64,000 bases of DNA from Insolitispirillum peregrinum (GCF_900156605.1 NZ_FTOA01000002.1:124001-188000); one strand, 5' to 3'. Shown: positions 52,868 through 61,851, numbered from the stretch's first letter. Made by a program: numbers and translations. Notes: generated from the letters alone by a model not told the origin.

Positions 52868-53512
52868 TCAGGGCTTCCAGCGCAGGAAATTGGTCAGCAG
52901 GGCCAACCCGAGAGCCTGACTCTTTTCCGGGTGGAACTGGGTGCCGACCATGGTGTCCCGGCTGATCATGGCAGTGACCGGCCCGCCGTAATCGACGGTG
53001 GCCAGACGGTCGGCCGGATTGGCAACGGTGAAGTGGTAGCTGTGGACGAAATAGGCGTGCGATTTGGGTGCAATGCCTGCCAGCAGCGGGTGGCACCCGG
53101 CCTCGAAGTCCAGCTCGTTCCAGCCCATGTGCGGAATCTTCAGCGACGTGTCGGCGGGGTCCAGCGGCACCACCTCACCGGCGATCCAGCCCAGCCCCTG
53201 ATGGCTGCCGTGTTCCAGGCTGCGTTCGGCCATCAACTGCATGCCGACGCAAATGCCCAGAAACGGGCGACCCTGATGATGGACGGCCTGTTCCAGAGCT
53301 TCGATCATGCCGGGGACGGCGCTCAGGCCGGCCTTGCAGTCGGCAAAGGCGCCGACACCGGGCAGGACGATGCGGTCGGCCTTGCGGACGACGTCGGCAT
53401 CACTGGTAACGACGATGGTGTGGGACTCGTTGGCTTCGCGCACAGCCCGTTCAAACGCCTTGGCGGCGGAGCGCAGGTTGCCAGAGCCGTAGTCGATGAT
53501 GGCGACCGTCAT
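52868..53512 (-). CDS. hisH: Imidazole glycerol phosphate synthase, glutaminase subunit
   Basis: A 214-residue class I glutamine amidotransferase supplying ammonia to HisF. It begins [19 protein letters not shown]. The nucleophilic Cys is in [13 protein letters not shown] and the His-Glu pair in [10 protein letters not shown]. The ATG at 53512 is chosen at the family start; an open frame continues upstream through non-coding sequence. It is the first gene of hisH-hisA-hisF-hisE-hinT. hisB, its usual upstream partner, is at 2527-3126. Confidence 0.97.
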   Translation of the reverse strand: MTVAIIDYGSGNLRSAAKAFERAVREANESHTIVVTSDADVVRKADRIVLPGVGAFADCKAGLSAVPGMIEALEQAVHHQGRPFLGICVGMQLMAERSLEHGSHQGLGWIAGEVVPLDPADTSLKIPHMGWNELDFEAGCHPLLAGIAPKSHAYFVHSYHFTVANPADRLATVDYGGPVTAMISRDTMVGTQFHPEKSQALGLALLTNFLRWKP

Positions 53513-53690
53513 GAGGTCCTCGAACAGCGGGGGGCGGACAAATAGTCTGAAAAGAGGTCTTTTGTTTAGCAGGTCACATGCGGACAGTGAACCCGCCAGA
53601 TGGTCAAAAGCGGCAAAAGGGCCGAAAAAACGTGCGCAATATACGCTATAGTGAAAAAAAGAGCACACGACAGGCAGGGAACAGGACGCA

Positions 53691-54080
53691 ATGACCCCTT
53701 TCGGAGCCCGGTTGCGCGATTTGCGCCGCCAGCGCGGAATCACATTAAAGGAGATGGCGGCGGCGCTGAACGTCTCGGCGGCCTATCTGTCGGCGCTGGA
53801 ACACGGCAAACGCGGCCAGCCGGGGCCGGGGTTGGTGCTGGAGGTGTGCGGCTATTTCGGCTTGATCTGGGACGAGGCCGAAGCCCTGAAACGACTGGCC
53901 GAGCTGTCAAAGCCAAAGGTCACGCTGGATGCCAGCGGACTGTCGGTGCAGGCCACCGCCTTTGCCAACCGGTTGGCCGAATGCCTGCGTGATCTTGACC
54001 CTGATGCGGTGGCCGCTCTGGATGACCTGTTGGTGCGGGTGCGCCCGAAACGGCCACAGTATCGGCGGCAGCCCAAATAA
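53691..54080 (+). CDS. Helix-turn-helix regulator divergent from hisH
   Basis: A 129-residue XRE-type DNA-binding protein. The helix-turn-helix is near residues 5-60 ([39 protein letters not shown]) and a short helical C-terminal part ends in a basic tail ([14 protein letters not shown]). It is divergent from hisH; the shared gap has TATAGT near 53650. A role in controlling the his genes is possible but unproven. It ends in a strong terminator. Confidence 0.85.
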   Translation: MTPFGARLRDLRRQRGITLKEMAAALNVSAAYLSALEHGKRGQPGPGLVLEVCGYFGLIWDEAEALKRLAELSKPKVTLDASGLSVQATAFANRLAECLRDLDPDAVAALDDLLVRVRPKRPQYRRQPK

Positions 54081-54096
54081 AAACAGGGTGATCTCA

Positions 54097-54139
54097 ACAA
54101 AAACGGCGATACAGGAAGGCCCCGTATCGCCGTTTTTGT
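54097..54139. terminator. Terminator after the HTH gene, touching a parS site
   Basis: A perfect 16-base inverted repeat ACAAAAACGGCGATAC and its complement around an 11-base loop. Both ends are A- or T-rich, so it may serve the plus-strand regulator and the minus-strand secB transcript. Its last three bases are the first three of the parS site. Confidence 0.88.
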
Positions 54140-54152
54140 TTCACGTGAAACA
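54137..54152. other. parS centromere site 1
   Basis: TGTTTCACGTGAAACA, a perfect 16-bp palindrome identical to the consensus ParB-binding site. About 7.8 kb from oriC, between the HTH gene and secB. Confidence 0.9.
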
Positions 54153-54167
54153 CCGAAACAGTGTTTT

Positions 54168-54650
54168 TTAGTTCACTGGGGCTTCTGCCGCTGCCTGTGC
54201 CGCTGCCGCCGCTTCGAGGCGCTGGCGGAACATCTGCACAAAGTCGATCGGCTGCAGCATCAGCGGCGGGAAGCCGCCGTCACGGGTGATGTCGGCGATC
54301 AGGTTGCGGGCGAATGGGAACATGGTGCGCGGCGCTTCGATCAGCAGCAGCGGCTGGGCATGGTCCGGCTCGGCCGGGTTGATCTGCACCAGACCACCAT
54401 AGACCAGCTCCAGCAGGAACGCCGGTTCGTTGGCAATCTTGGCTTCGACCTGGAAGTGCAACACCACTTCAAAGGTATTGCCGTCCAGATGGCGGGCGTT
54501 GACATCGACCGAAATCGGAATTTCGGGGGCGTCCTTCATCTTCAGGAAGATTTCCGGCGCGCCCGGTGCTTCGAACGACAGGTCCTTGATGTACTGGCCA
54601 AGAATCACCAGCGGCTGGGCGTTGGCGGTGTCTTGCTGGGCATCGGTCAT
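54168..54650 (-). CDS. secB: Protein-export chaperone SecB
   Basis: A 160-residue tetrameric cytoplasmic chaperone that keeps precursors unfolded and delivers them to SecA. It has PLVILGQYIKDLSFEAPGAP, the FLLELVYGGLVQI strand and MFPFARNLIADITRDGGFPP. An Ala-rich tail is present. The ATG at 54650 has a GGGAG site; a longer frame upstream is non-coding. Confidence 0.96.
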   Translation of the reverse strand: MTDAQQDTANAQPLVILGQYIKDLSFEAPGAPEIFLKMKDAPEIPISVDVNARHLDGNTFEVVLHFQVEAKIANEPAFLLELVYGGLVQINPAEPDHAQPLLLIEAPRTMFPFARNLIADITRDGGFPPLMLQPIDFVQMFRQRLEAAAAAQAAAEAPVN

Positions 54651-54752
54651 GATTGGGTGGCTCCCTGCTGCGTCCATCGGCAGGGTTTGCCCTGCCCGAT
54701 GGCCCCTCATATGGCTGATGTGCTGTAGCACGCTTTGCGGCGAAATGCCAGC

Positions 54753-55316
54753 TTACCGGCCTTTATCCGATGGCGGCAGGATGGTCTGGTTGTCATTGCT
54801 GGCCGCCCCCGAGGGAGCATGGGGCGTGACATCGCGGTAATCGCCTTCGATGTCCGGGGCGGCTCTGCTTTGGCCAGCAAATCCGCCGCCCGGAAAGTCC
54901 TGATGAGGGTGCGCAAAACCACCCGGCCCGAAAGACCCCGCCGACGCCGATGCCGTCCAGCGGCGGGCAAATGCCGCCAGTCCCAGCATCAGCAGGCCGC
55001 GCCGCAAGGGGGGCAGCAGCAACAGCACCGCCAGCGCATCGGTGAGAAAGCCGGGAATGATCAACAGCAAACCGGCCAGCAACACCGCCATGCCATTCAG
55101 CAGGGCAGCGGCGGGCGGTTGATGTCGAGCCATCGCCTGCTGCACCTGCGGCAACAGGCTCAGGCCCTGCAGGCGAATGATTGCGCCCCCGATAACGGTG
55201 GACAGCAACACCAGCCCGAGGGTTGCCAGCCCCCCGATCTGCTCGCCGACGACAACAAAGGTGTAAATTTCAGCGGCAGGCAGGCCAACCACCAGCAATA
55301 ACGACAAAATCGGCAC
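54753..55316 (-). CDS. fxsA: FxsA family membrane protein
   Basis: A 187-residue inner-membrane protein of the FxsA family, which in E. coli moderates exclusion of phage T7 by the F factor. It begins LSLLLVVGLPAAEIYTFVVV and has three or four membrane helices, with LLIIPGFLTDALAVLLLLPP conserved. A Gly/Pro-rich cytoplasmic tail follows. It is divergent from the Tim44-like gene, as in many relatives. Confidence 0.9.
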   Translation of the reverse strand: MPILSLLLVVGLPAAEIYTFVVVGEQIGGLATLGLVLLSTVIGGAIIRLQGLSLLPQVQQAMARHQPPAAALLNGMAVLLAGLLLIIPGFLTDALAVLLLLPPLRRGLLMLGLAAFARRWTASASAGSFGPGGFAHPHQDFPGGGFAGQSRAAPDIEGDYRDVTPHAPSGAASNDNQTILPPSDKGR

Positions 55317-55482
55317 GATGCTTGCCCTTTACCTTGCGAAAGCCTGTTTGAACGGCGGGTTTTTGTTGACCAGCCATCGGCTGGACCCCATTTAAATAAG
55401 GTGTCACGGTCTTTTCTGCCACCCTGTGCCACGTGCTATTCGATAACCTGCCTGACCAATGGGCCTGACCGCTGGGGATGAC

Positions 55483-56199
55483 ATGAGCCAAGGTATTTCT
55501 TACATCGACATTATTTTCCTGGCCCTGGTTGCGGGATTCCTGATTTTACGCCTGCGGTCGGTGCTGGGACGGCGGACCGGTAACGAAAAGCCGCCGATGC
55601 AGCGCCCACAGGATGAGGATGTGGTGGTGGACCTGGCCACCCGCCGCCGGGCTGATCAGGACGATGCGGCCCGCCCGGCCCGCTCGTCCACCGATGAATT
55701 GCCGCTGTTCCTGCGCCGTTCGACCGAACCGCTGGTGGCCCCCGAAGCAATGGGTGGGGTGATGGCGATCAAGGCCGCTGATCCGGCCTTTGATGAAAAC
55801 CGCTTCCTCGCCGGGTCGGTGGCGGCCTTTGAAATGATCCTGAACGCCTATGTGCAGGGCGATACCAAGATGCTGCGCAGCCTGCTGGCCGATGAGGTCT
55901 ATCGCCAGTTTGCCGAAGCGATCAAGGGCTTTGCCGATCGTGGCGAAAAGCTGGAAACCGAGCTGATCGGCATGCGGGCGGCGTCGATCACCTCGGCCCG
56001 GCTGGATGGTCGCAATGCGTTCCTGACCGTTCGTTTTGTGACCGAGCAGATGATCGTGGTGCGCGATCGCAGCGGTGCCATTCTGGAAGGTGACCCGAGC
56101 CGTTTTGAACAACTGGTGGACGCCTGGACGTTCAGCCGCGATATTGCCTCGCGTGATCCGAACTGGCGTCTGGTGACGACCACTACCCCCGAGGAGTAA
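55483..56199 (+). CDS. Tim44-like domain protein
   Basis: A 238-residue protein with one N-terminal membrane helix (IDIIFLALVAGFLILRLRSV), a charged linker and a C-terminal Tim44/TimA domain (about 100-235: FLAGSVAAFEMILNAYVQGD, then VDAWTFSRDI). Bacterial members (TimA) are membrane-anchored and linked by sequence to the mitochondrial import motor. A GGGGA site precedes the ATG at 55483. It is two bases from mltA, so the pair is one operon. Confidence 0.92.
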   Translation: MSQGISYIDIIFLALVAGFLILRLRSVLGRRTGNEKPPMQRPQDEDVVVDLATRRRADQDDAARPARSSTDELPLFLRRSTEPLVAPEAMGGVMAIKAADPAFDENRFLAGSVAAFEMILNAYVQGDTKMLRSLLADEVYRQFAEAIKGFADRGEKLETELIGMRAASITSARLDGRNAFLTVRFVTEQMIVVRDRSGAILEGDPSRFEQLVDAWTFSRDIASRDPNWRLVTTTTPEE

Positions 56200-56201
56200 T
56201 C

Positions 56202-57488
56202 GTGAGGGACACCTCCGTTTCTGTTCGCCGCCGTGTGCGGACCGGTTTGTGCAGCGCCGCCCTGTTTGGGGTGGCGTTGTCGTTGGTGGGCTGTGATCAG
56301 CAGGACAAGCCCCCTGCGCCGCCCAGGCCTGCCGGGCCGCCGCCGCTGGCCCCTGAGATGCGTCTGCATCCGGTCACTTTTGATGCGCTGCCCGGTTGGG
56401 GAGGCGACCGCCCCAGTGCGGCGCTGCCTGCCTTGCGCTGGTCGTGCGAGGCGTTTGGCAAACGCACGGACGCCGATGCCTGGGTCGGGCCGGGGGCCTA
56501 TGGCGGTACGGTTGCCGACTGGCAACGGTTGTGTGCCGGCCTGAACCGCCTGCTGCCTCCCGGACAGGAAAGCGGTCAGGAAGAGACCGTCCTGCGCAGC
56601 TGGTTGCGCGAAACGTTCCAGCCCTATGCCGTCGGAATGGTCGAGGCCGACGGGCAGGCGAAATACGAAGGCACCTTTACCGGCTATTACGAGGCGACGC
56701 TGAAAGGCTCGCTGACCCGCCAGCCCGGCTATCAGGTGCCGCTGTACGGGCCTCCTGCCGACTTGATTACCGTCGATATGGGGGCGCTGTTTTCGGACAT
56801 GGCCGGGGTGAAGGTGGTTGGCCGCCTGACCGAAAAGACCATCGAGCCCTATTGGACCCGGGCCCAGATTGACGGCGGTGCGCTGGCGGCCAGTGGGGCG
56901 CCGGTGGTGGCATGGGCCGCCGATGCGGTGGATGCCCACATCCTGCACATTCAGGGATCAGGGGTTCTGGAGCTGCCCGACGGCGGGGTGGTGCAGGTCG
57001 GCTATGCCGGGAACAACGGCCACAAGTTCGTTGGTATTGGCCGGACGATGCTCGATCGTGGGCTGGTTGGCAGTGGGCAGGCGTCGATGCCCGCCATTCG
57101 GGACTGGCTGAAGACCCACCCGGATCAGGCTCCCGAGGTTCTGGCCAGCAATCCCCGTTATATCTTCTTCCGTCAGCTGCAGGGGCTGGGGCCCTTGGGG
57201 GCGCTGGATGTGCCGCTGACGCCGGGCCGGTCGCTGGCGGTGGACCCGCGCTATGTGCCGCTGGGGGTGCCGCTGTGGCTGTCGAGTGTTGACCCTGACA
57301 TGTTGCCGTTGGCCCGGCTGATGGTGGCGCAGGATGTCGGCAGCGCGATCAAGGGGGTGGTCCGGGGTGATTTTTTCTGGGGATCAGGCGAGTCGGCCCT
57401 GGAAAAAGCCGGGCGGATGAAAAGCTCGGGGAGTTATTATCTGCTGTTGCCGCGGGACCGCAAGGAGGCTCCGCCAGCCCGTCCGTAA
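56202..57488 (+). CDS. mltA: Membrane-bound lytic transglycosylase A
   Basis: A 428-residue lipoprotein that cleaves peptidoglycan glycan strands. The lipobox LSLVGC is at about residues 25-30. The MltA barrel has GTFTGYYEATLKGS, and the 3D domain carries conserved Asp residues in LAVDPRYVPLGVP and MVAQDVGSAIKG, followed by GDFFWGSG. The start is GTG at 56202, with the GAGGAG at the end of the previous gene as ribosome site. Confidence 0.95.
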   Translation: MRDTSVSVRRRVRTGLCSAALFGVALSLVGCDQQDKPPAPPRPAGPPPLAPEMRLHPVTFDALPGWGGDRPSAALPALRWSCEAFGKRTDADAWVGPGAYGGTVADWQRLCAGLNRLLPPGQESGQEETVLRSWLRETFQPYAVGMVEADGQAKYEGTFTGYYEATLKGSLTRQPGYQVPLYGPPADLITVDMGALFSDMAGVKVVGRLTEKTIEPYWTRAQIDGGALAASGAPVVAWAADAVDAHILHIQGSGVLELPDGGVVQVGYAGNNGHKFVGIGRTMLDRGLVGSGQASMPAIRDWLKTHPDQAPEVLASNPRYIFFRQLQGLGPLGALDVPLTPGRSLAVDPRYVPLGVPLWLSSVDPDMLPLARLMVAQDVGSAIKGVVRGDFFWGSGESALEKAGRMKSSGSYYLLLPRDRKEAPPARP

Positions 57489-57568
57489 TCGGTCGGCTTC
57501 TATCGTGAAACAATGGTCCACAGGATGCCGGTCAGGACGGCACCTGTGGCAAGAGGTGGCACAAGACC

Positions 57569-58357
57569 ATGGATCAGTCTGAAATTTCCGCCCCCCGTCC
57601 GCCGGTCCGGGTGGCCCTGTTCATCACCTGTCTGGCCGACATGTTCCGCCCGGCGGTGGGATTTGCCACCGTGGCGTTGCTGGAGCAGGCCGGATGTGAG
57701 GTGGTGGTGCCGCAGGGGCAAACCTGCTGTGGTCAGCCGCAATGGAACTCCGGCGACCGGCGCGGAGCGCAAAAGCTGGCCCGGGCGATGATCACTGCCT
57801 TTGAACAGGCTGAAGTTGACTATGTGGTGGCGCCGTCGGGGTCGTGTATCGGGATGGTCAAGGACTGGCCGCAGGTCTTTTCCGATGATGCGGCATGGCA
57901 ACAGCGGGCCACGGCAATCGCTGAAAAGTCATGGGAACTGACCTCGTTTCTGGTTGACCGGCTGGGCTGGACGCAGGTGCAGGCCCATCTGGAGGGCATT
58001 GCCGCCTACCACGACAGTTGCACCGGCAAGCGCAAGCTGGGGGTTGCGGCCCAGCCACGGGCCTTGCTGGCCGGAGTGGCCGGGCTGGAGGTGCGCGACC
58101 TGTCGGCACCGGAAGAATGCTGCGGCTTTGGCGGCACCTTTTGTGTCAAGTACGGTGACATCTCCAGCCGGATGGTCACCGACAAGGCGAAAGACATCAT
58201 TGCCACCGGCGCCGATACCTTGCTGGCCGGGGATGTTGGCTGCCTGCTGAACATGCAGGGGCGGCTGCGCCGTCTGGGCAGCCCGATCAAGGTGCGCCAT
58301 GTGGCCGAAGTGCTGGCCAACATGGGCGATCAACCCGCCATCGGCGAGGGGGAATAA
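57569..58357 (+). CDS. lutA: LutA-like (Fe-S)-binding lactate utilisation protein
   Basis: A 262-residue protein with two CCG domains (cysteine-rich, as in LutA, GlpC and HdrB). The first has VVVPQGQTCCGQPQ, the second AYHDSCTGKR and PEECCGFGGTF. LutA, LutB and LutC together oxidise L-lactate to pyruvate in bacteria lacking other lactate dehydrogenases. lutB starts three bases after its stop. No lactate permease is nearby, so the substrate is inferred from the family. Confidence 0.9.
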   Translation: MDQSEISAPRPPVRVALFITCLADMFRPAVGFATVALLEQAGCEVVVPQGQTCCGQPQWNSGDRRGAQKLARAMITAFEQAEVDYVVAPSGSCIGMVKDWPQVFSDDAAWQQRATAIAEKSWELTSFLVDRLGWTQVQAHLEGIAAYHDSCTGKRKLGVAAQPRALLAGVAGLEVRDLSAPEECCGFGGTFCVKYGDISSRMVTDKAKDIIATGADTLLAGDVGCLLNMQGRLRRLGSPIKVRHVAEVLANMGDQPAIGEGE

Positions 58358-58360
58358 GCC

Positions 58361-59806
58361 ATGCAGCAGTCCACCAGCCATTTGTTTCACGACAACGTTC
58401 GCCATGCGGTGAACGATGATAACCTGCGGGTGTCGCTGGAAACGATGAAGACCGGCTTTCGCTTCAAGCGACTGGCCGCCATTGATCGCCTGCCGGAGTT
58501 CGAAGACCTGCGGGAAGAAGGCAAGGCGCTGAAGGACCATGTGCTGGCCCATCTGGACCTGTATCTGGAGGCCTTTGAAAAGAAGGTCATCGAGCAGGGC
58601 GGCATGGTGCACTGGTGCGCCAACGCCGCCGAAGCGCAACAGGTGGTGCTGGACATTTGCCGGTCGGTGGGGGCGCGCACCGTCACCAAGGGCAAGTCGA
58701 TGATCTCCGAAGAAATCGGCCTCAACGATTACCTCGAAAAGAACGGGGTGCAGCCGATTGAGACCGATCTGGGGGAATACATCATCCAGCTTCGCCACGA
58801 AGCCCCCAGCCACATCATTGCCCCGGCGATCCATGTCCGCAAAGAGATGGTGGCTGATGCCTTTCGTGCCACCCATACCCACCGCCCCGCCGACCGCGAC
58901 CTGAGCGAGCCGCGCAGCCTGCTCGACGAAGCGCGCGAGGAGTTGCGCGACAAGTTTCTGGCCGCCGATGTCGGGATCACCGGGGCCAACATGCTGATCG
59001 CCGAAACCGGTACCTCGGTGATCGTCACCAACGAAGGCAACGGCGACCTGACGCAGTTGCTGCCGAAGGTGCATGTGGTGCTGGCCTCGCTGGAAAAGGT
59101 GGTGCCGACGCTGAACGATGCCTCGACGGTGCTGCGCCTGCTGGCCCGCTCGGCCACCGGGCAGGAAGCCAGTACCTATGTCACCTTCTCCAGCGGTCCC
59201 CGGCGGGCGGATGATCTGGATGGCCCCGAGCAATACCATGTGATCCTGCTCGACAACGGGCGCAGCAAGATGCTGGGCAGCGAGTTTCAGGACATGCTGC
59301 GCTGTATCCGTTGTGGGGCCTGCATGAACCATTGCCCGGTCTATGGGGCTATTGGCGGCCATGCCTATGGCTGGGTCTATCCCGGCCCAATGGGGTCGGT
59401 GCTGACCCCGGCGCTGATCGGGATCGAAAACGCTGCCCCGCTGCCGAACGCCTCGACACTCTGTGGCCGGTGCGAAAGCGTGTGCCCGATGAAAATTCCG
59501 CTTCCCCGCATGCTGCGGGCCTGGCGCGAGCAGGAATTTGAACGCCACCTGACCCCGCCGCGTGCCGTCTGGGCGCTGAAGGTGCATACCGCGCTGGCCA
59601 GCCGTCTGCGCCTGTACCGCTGGGCAACCCGCCTGGGGGCGTGGGCGTTACGCATCTGGGGTGGGCGTCGTGGCTCGTTTGACCATATTCCCTTTGCTCA
59701 GGACTGGACGGATAGCCGCACCATGGCCGCGCCTCAGTATGGCCGCACCTTTATGGATCTTTATGCCAATCGTCCGAATGCTCATATAACAAACAAAGAG
59801 CGATAG
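58361..59806 (+). CDS. lutB: LutB iron-sulfur lactate utilisation protein
   Basis: A 481-residue protein with an N-terminal LUD domain (about 60-290: ARTVTKGKSMISEEIGLNDYL minus its last residue, ETGTSVIVTNEGNGDL) and two 4Fe-4S motifs, CIRCGACMNHCPVYG and CGRCESVCPMKIPLP, at about 310-390. A basic/aromatic C-terminal part follows. LutB is expected to pass electrons from lactate oxidation. An unrelated membrane protein gene lies between it and lutC. Confidence 0.93.
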   Translation: MQQSTSHLFHDNVRHAVNDDNLRVSLETMKTGFRFKRLAAIDRLPEFEDLREEGKALKDHVLAHLDLYLEAFEKKVIEQGGMVHWCANAAEAQQVVLDICRSVGARTVTKGKSMISEEIGLNDYLEKNGVQPIETDLGEYIIQLRHEAPSHIIAPAIHVRKEMVADAFRATHTHRPADRDLSEPRSLLDEAREELRDKFLAADVGITGANMLIAETGTSVIVTNEGNGDLTQLLPKVHVVLASLEKVVPTLNDASTVLRLLARSATGQEASTYVTFSSGPRRADDLDGPEQYHVILLDNGRSKMLGSEFQDMLRCIRCGACMNHCPVYGAIGGHAYGWVYPGPMGSVLTPALIGIENAAPLPNASTLCGRCESVCPMKIPLPRMLRAWREQEFERHLTPPRAVWALKVHTALASRLRLYRWATRLGAWALRIWGGRRGSFDHIPFAQDWTDSRTMAAPQYGRTFMDLYANRPNAHITNKER

Positions 59807-59854
59807 ACCGCAGACCTGTAACGACATCGCCAGAAAGGCGAAGGCGGAAAGACA

Positions 59855-60436
59855 ATGACCAGCAGAACTCCCCGTGACCGCGAGCTTCATGCCCGTCTGC
59901 AGGCGGCGTTTCAGCGTGACCTGATTTCGGTCTACGTCGATTTTGACAAGCTGCAATCGCCGAAAAGCCCGATCTTTGACCCGTGGTTGGCGGTCGGGCC
60001 GCTGCTGGGCTTGCTGCTGCTGTCTCTGACCCTGTTGCTGGCGGGGGGAATGATCATCGGGACCGCAGCGATGGTGGTCGCCGTACTGGTCTATGTGATG
60101 GTCCTGCGGCCCTGGCTGGAGCAGGTCTTTCGCCAGAAAGCGATCCATGCGCTGATCCTCGACCTGCGCAGCTTTCTGATTTTGTGGGAGTACGGCGGGG
60201 TGGGGCTGTCGCTGATTGAGCGACCGGAAACGATGGTTGCCGCCCCCGGCGGGCATTGGCGCCATTTTGTTGTTCGCCATTTGCCAAACCCCGAAGCAGG
60301 CAGCATTGATCCGGAACTGGCATCGGTCTTTGCCCATGATGCCCCGCAGGACGACTCGCCCGCTCCGGCACCGTACATCCCCGGCGAGCCGCTGGAGGGG
60401 GAAATTCTTTCCCGGCGGGATAGCGACAAGCGCTGA
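59855..60436 (+). CDS. Two-helix membrane protein between lutB and lutC
   Basis: A 193-residue protein that I do not recognise. A basic N-terminal part of about 45 residues is followed by two membrane helices (LLGLLLLSLTLLLAGG, then TAAMVVAVLVYVMVLRPWL) and a soluble C-terminal half that is Pro/Asp rich near the end. The segment RQKAIHALILDLRSFLILWE may be amphipathic. Its place inside the lut group, 48 bases after lutB and 43 before lutC, suggests it is co-transcribed. It might anchor the complex or couple it to the quinone pool (inference). Confidence 0.7.
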   Translation: MTSRTPRDRELHARLQAAFQRDLISVYVDFDKLQSPKSPIFDPWLAVGPLLGLLLLSLTLLLAGGMIIGTAAMVVAVLVYVMVLRPWLEQVFRQKAIHALILDLRSFLILWEYGGVGLSLIERPETMVAAPGGHWRHFVVRHLPNPEAGSIDPELASVFAHDAPQDDSPAPAPYIPGEPLEGEILSRRDSDKR

Positions 60437-60479
60437 AGCGTCTTATAAAGGGGGGACTCCCAACCACGAGGCACTGGCC

Positions 60480-61157
60480 ATGAGCACTTCTCGCAACAGC
60501 ATTCTAGAGGGTATCCGTCGTTCCAGCGGTGTGGGACGGCCCGGAACGCCCAGCGAGAGTGAACGGCAACAAACGGTGCAGGCCCGTCTGAACGATACCC
60601 CGGTGGGGATCGTGCCCCAACGGGCCGAGGATGATAAGGGCTGTCTGGCCCGCTTCAAGGAGATGGTGCTGGCGTCGGCGGCGTCGCTGGCCGAAGTTCC
60701 GAACTGGGCGGCAGTGCCCGAGGCGGTGGTGTCGTTTCTGAAAGAGCGGAATTTGCCGATGGTGCTGACCACCTCGCTTGATCCGCGTCTGGCTGCACTG
60801 CAGGACCATGGCTTGCTGACCGTGCGCCGGGGGGTGGCACTGCCGCAAGACCTGATCGGGGTGGTGACGGCGGTGGGAGGCGTGGCCGAAACTGGATCGC
60901 TGGTGCTGACCTCTGGCCCCGACGCGCCGACCTCGCTGAATTTTCTGCCCGATATCCACATCATCTGCGTGCAGGCTGTCGATGTTGCCGGGGGCTTTGA
61001 AACGGTCTGGGCGCGCCTGCGGGCACAGGACAGCATGCCGCGCACGGTCAACCTGATTACCGGTCCGTCGCGGACGGGCGATATCGAACAGACCATCCTG
61101 ATGGGGGCACACGGACCGCGCCAGGTCCATGTGATCGTGGTCAATGATGGTGCGTAA
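60480..61157 (+). CDS. lutC: LutC lactate utilisation protein (LUD domain)
   Basis: A 225-residue LUD-domain protein. N-terminal helix NSILEGIRRSSGVGRPGT; C-terminal fold with VTAVGGVAETGSLVLTSGPD and INxxTGPSRTGDIEQTI-like LITGPSRTGDIEQTILMGAH, diagnostic for LutC. It completes LutABC. I chose the ATG at 60480; the frame is open far upstream into the membrane-protein gene but in a non-coding phase. Its stop overlaps the smr gene by 14 bases. Confidence 0.92.
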   Translation: MSTSRNSILEGIRRSSGVGRPGTPSESERQQTVQARLNDTPVGIVPQRAEDDKGCLARFKEMVLASAASLAEVPNWAAVPEAVVSFLKERNLPMVLTTSLDPRLAALQDHGLLTVRRGVALPQDLIGVVTAVGGVAETGSLVLTSGPDAPTSLNFLPDIHIICVQAVDVAGGFETVWARLRAQDSMPRTVNLITGPSRTGDIEQTILMGAHGPRQVHVIVVNDGA

Positions 61158-61779
61158 GCGCCGGGGGCGCGTTCTCAGCGACGACGAAAAAAGCCTGTGG
61201 CAGCGGGTGGCGGAAACCATCACCCCGTTGGACGCCAACCAGCGGGCACACATGATTGCCGCGCTGGAGGAAATGGCACCTCTGCCTGTGCCCGAGGGTC
61301 CGGTGGTGCCTGCTGTTGTTGCCAAGCCGGTGGCGGCTCCGGCTCTGGCATCGGCCGAGGCATTGCAGGCGTTGGTGGTCGGTGCCAAGGGGCGGGGAGA
61401 GGCTCGCCCCGAAAGCCAGACGCCAGCCTATCTACCATTGCAGCATGGCACCTCGCCGGGGGTGGATCGCCGCACGGCAGACCGGTTCCGCCGGGGGAGG
61501 ATGGTCATTGACGGACGCATCGACCTGCACGGCATGACGCAGGAGCAAGCGCATATTGCCCTGCATCACTTCATCGAAGGCCAGCATGCCCATCAGGCGC
61601 GCTGTGTGCTGGTGATCACCGGCAAGGGAGCGCGTGGTGAAGGGGTGTTGCGGCGAGCGGTGCCGCGCTGGCTGAATGATCCGCGCTTGCGGCCCTTGAT
61701 CCTGTCGTTTTCCCATGCCCAAATCCCCGATGGCGGTGATGGGGCGCTGTATGTTTTGCTGCGGCGGCATCGTGAGTAA
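61144..61779 (+). CDS. Smr domain protein
   Basis: A 211-residue protein with a charged, Ala/Pro-rich N-terminal half and a C-terminal Smr domain (about 120-205). Diagnostic motifs are RIDLHGMTQEQAH and VLVITGKGARGEGVLR. Smr domains of this kind are endonuclease-like and related to MutS2. The start is ATG-ATG at 61144, inside the end of lutC. It is followed by a palindrome that is both terminator and parS. Confidence 0.9.
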   Translation: MMVRKRRGRVLSDDEKSLWQRVAETITPLDANQRAHMIAALEEMAPLPVPEGPVVPAVVAKPVAAPALASAEALQALVVGAKGRGEARPESQTPAYLPLQHGTSPGVDRRTADRFRRGRMVIDGRIDLHGMTQEQAHIALHHFIEGQHAHQARCVLVITGKGARGEGVLRRAVPRWLNDPRLRPLILSFSHAQIPDGGDGALYVLLRRHRE

Positions 61780-61802
61780 CGGTGAGGAATTGTAAAAAAG
61801 AC

Positions 61803-61832
61803 AGCCCGCTGTTTCACGTGAAACAGCGGGCT
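61803..61832. terminator. 30-bp perfect palindrome: terminator between smr and quinone oxidoreductase genes
   Basis: AGCCCGCTGTTTCAC and its exact complement, without a loop spacer. AAAAAA lies on the left and TTTGTTTT on the right, so it has the form of a bidirectional terminator. Its centre is parS site 2. Confidence 0.85.
61810..61825. other. parS centromere site 2
   Basis: TGTTTCACGTGAAACA, identical to site 1 and to the consensus, centred in the 30-bp palindrome. About 15.5 kb from oriC. Confidence 0.9.
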
Positions 61833-61851
61833 TTGTTTTGGCACGACAGTA

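Noticed and set aside
57503-57513. parS half-site CGTGAAACAA after mltA
   Set aside because: Only half of the 16-mer is present, so ParB binding is not expected.
58379-58398. A fourth parS at TGTTTCACGACAACG
   Set aside because: Only the left half matches the palindrome, and it lies inside lutB.
57929-59587. A 552-codon minus-strand open frame
   Set aside because: Antisense to lutA and lutB, which have clear motifs. Long antisense frames are common at this GC content.
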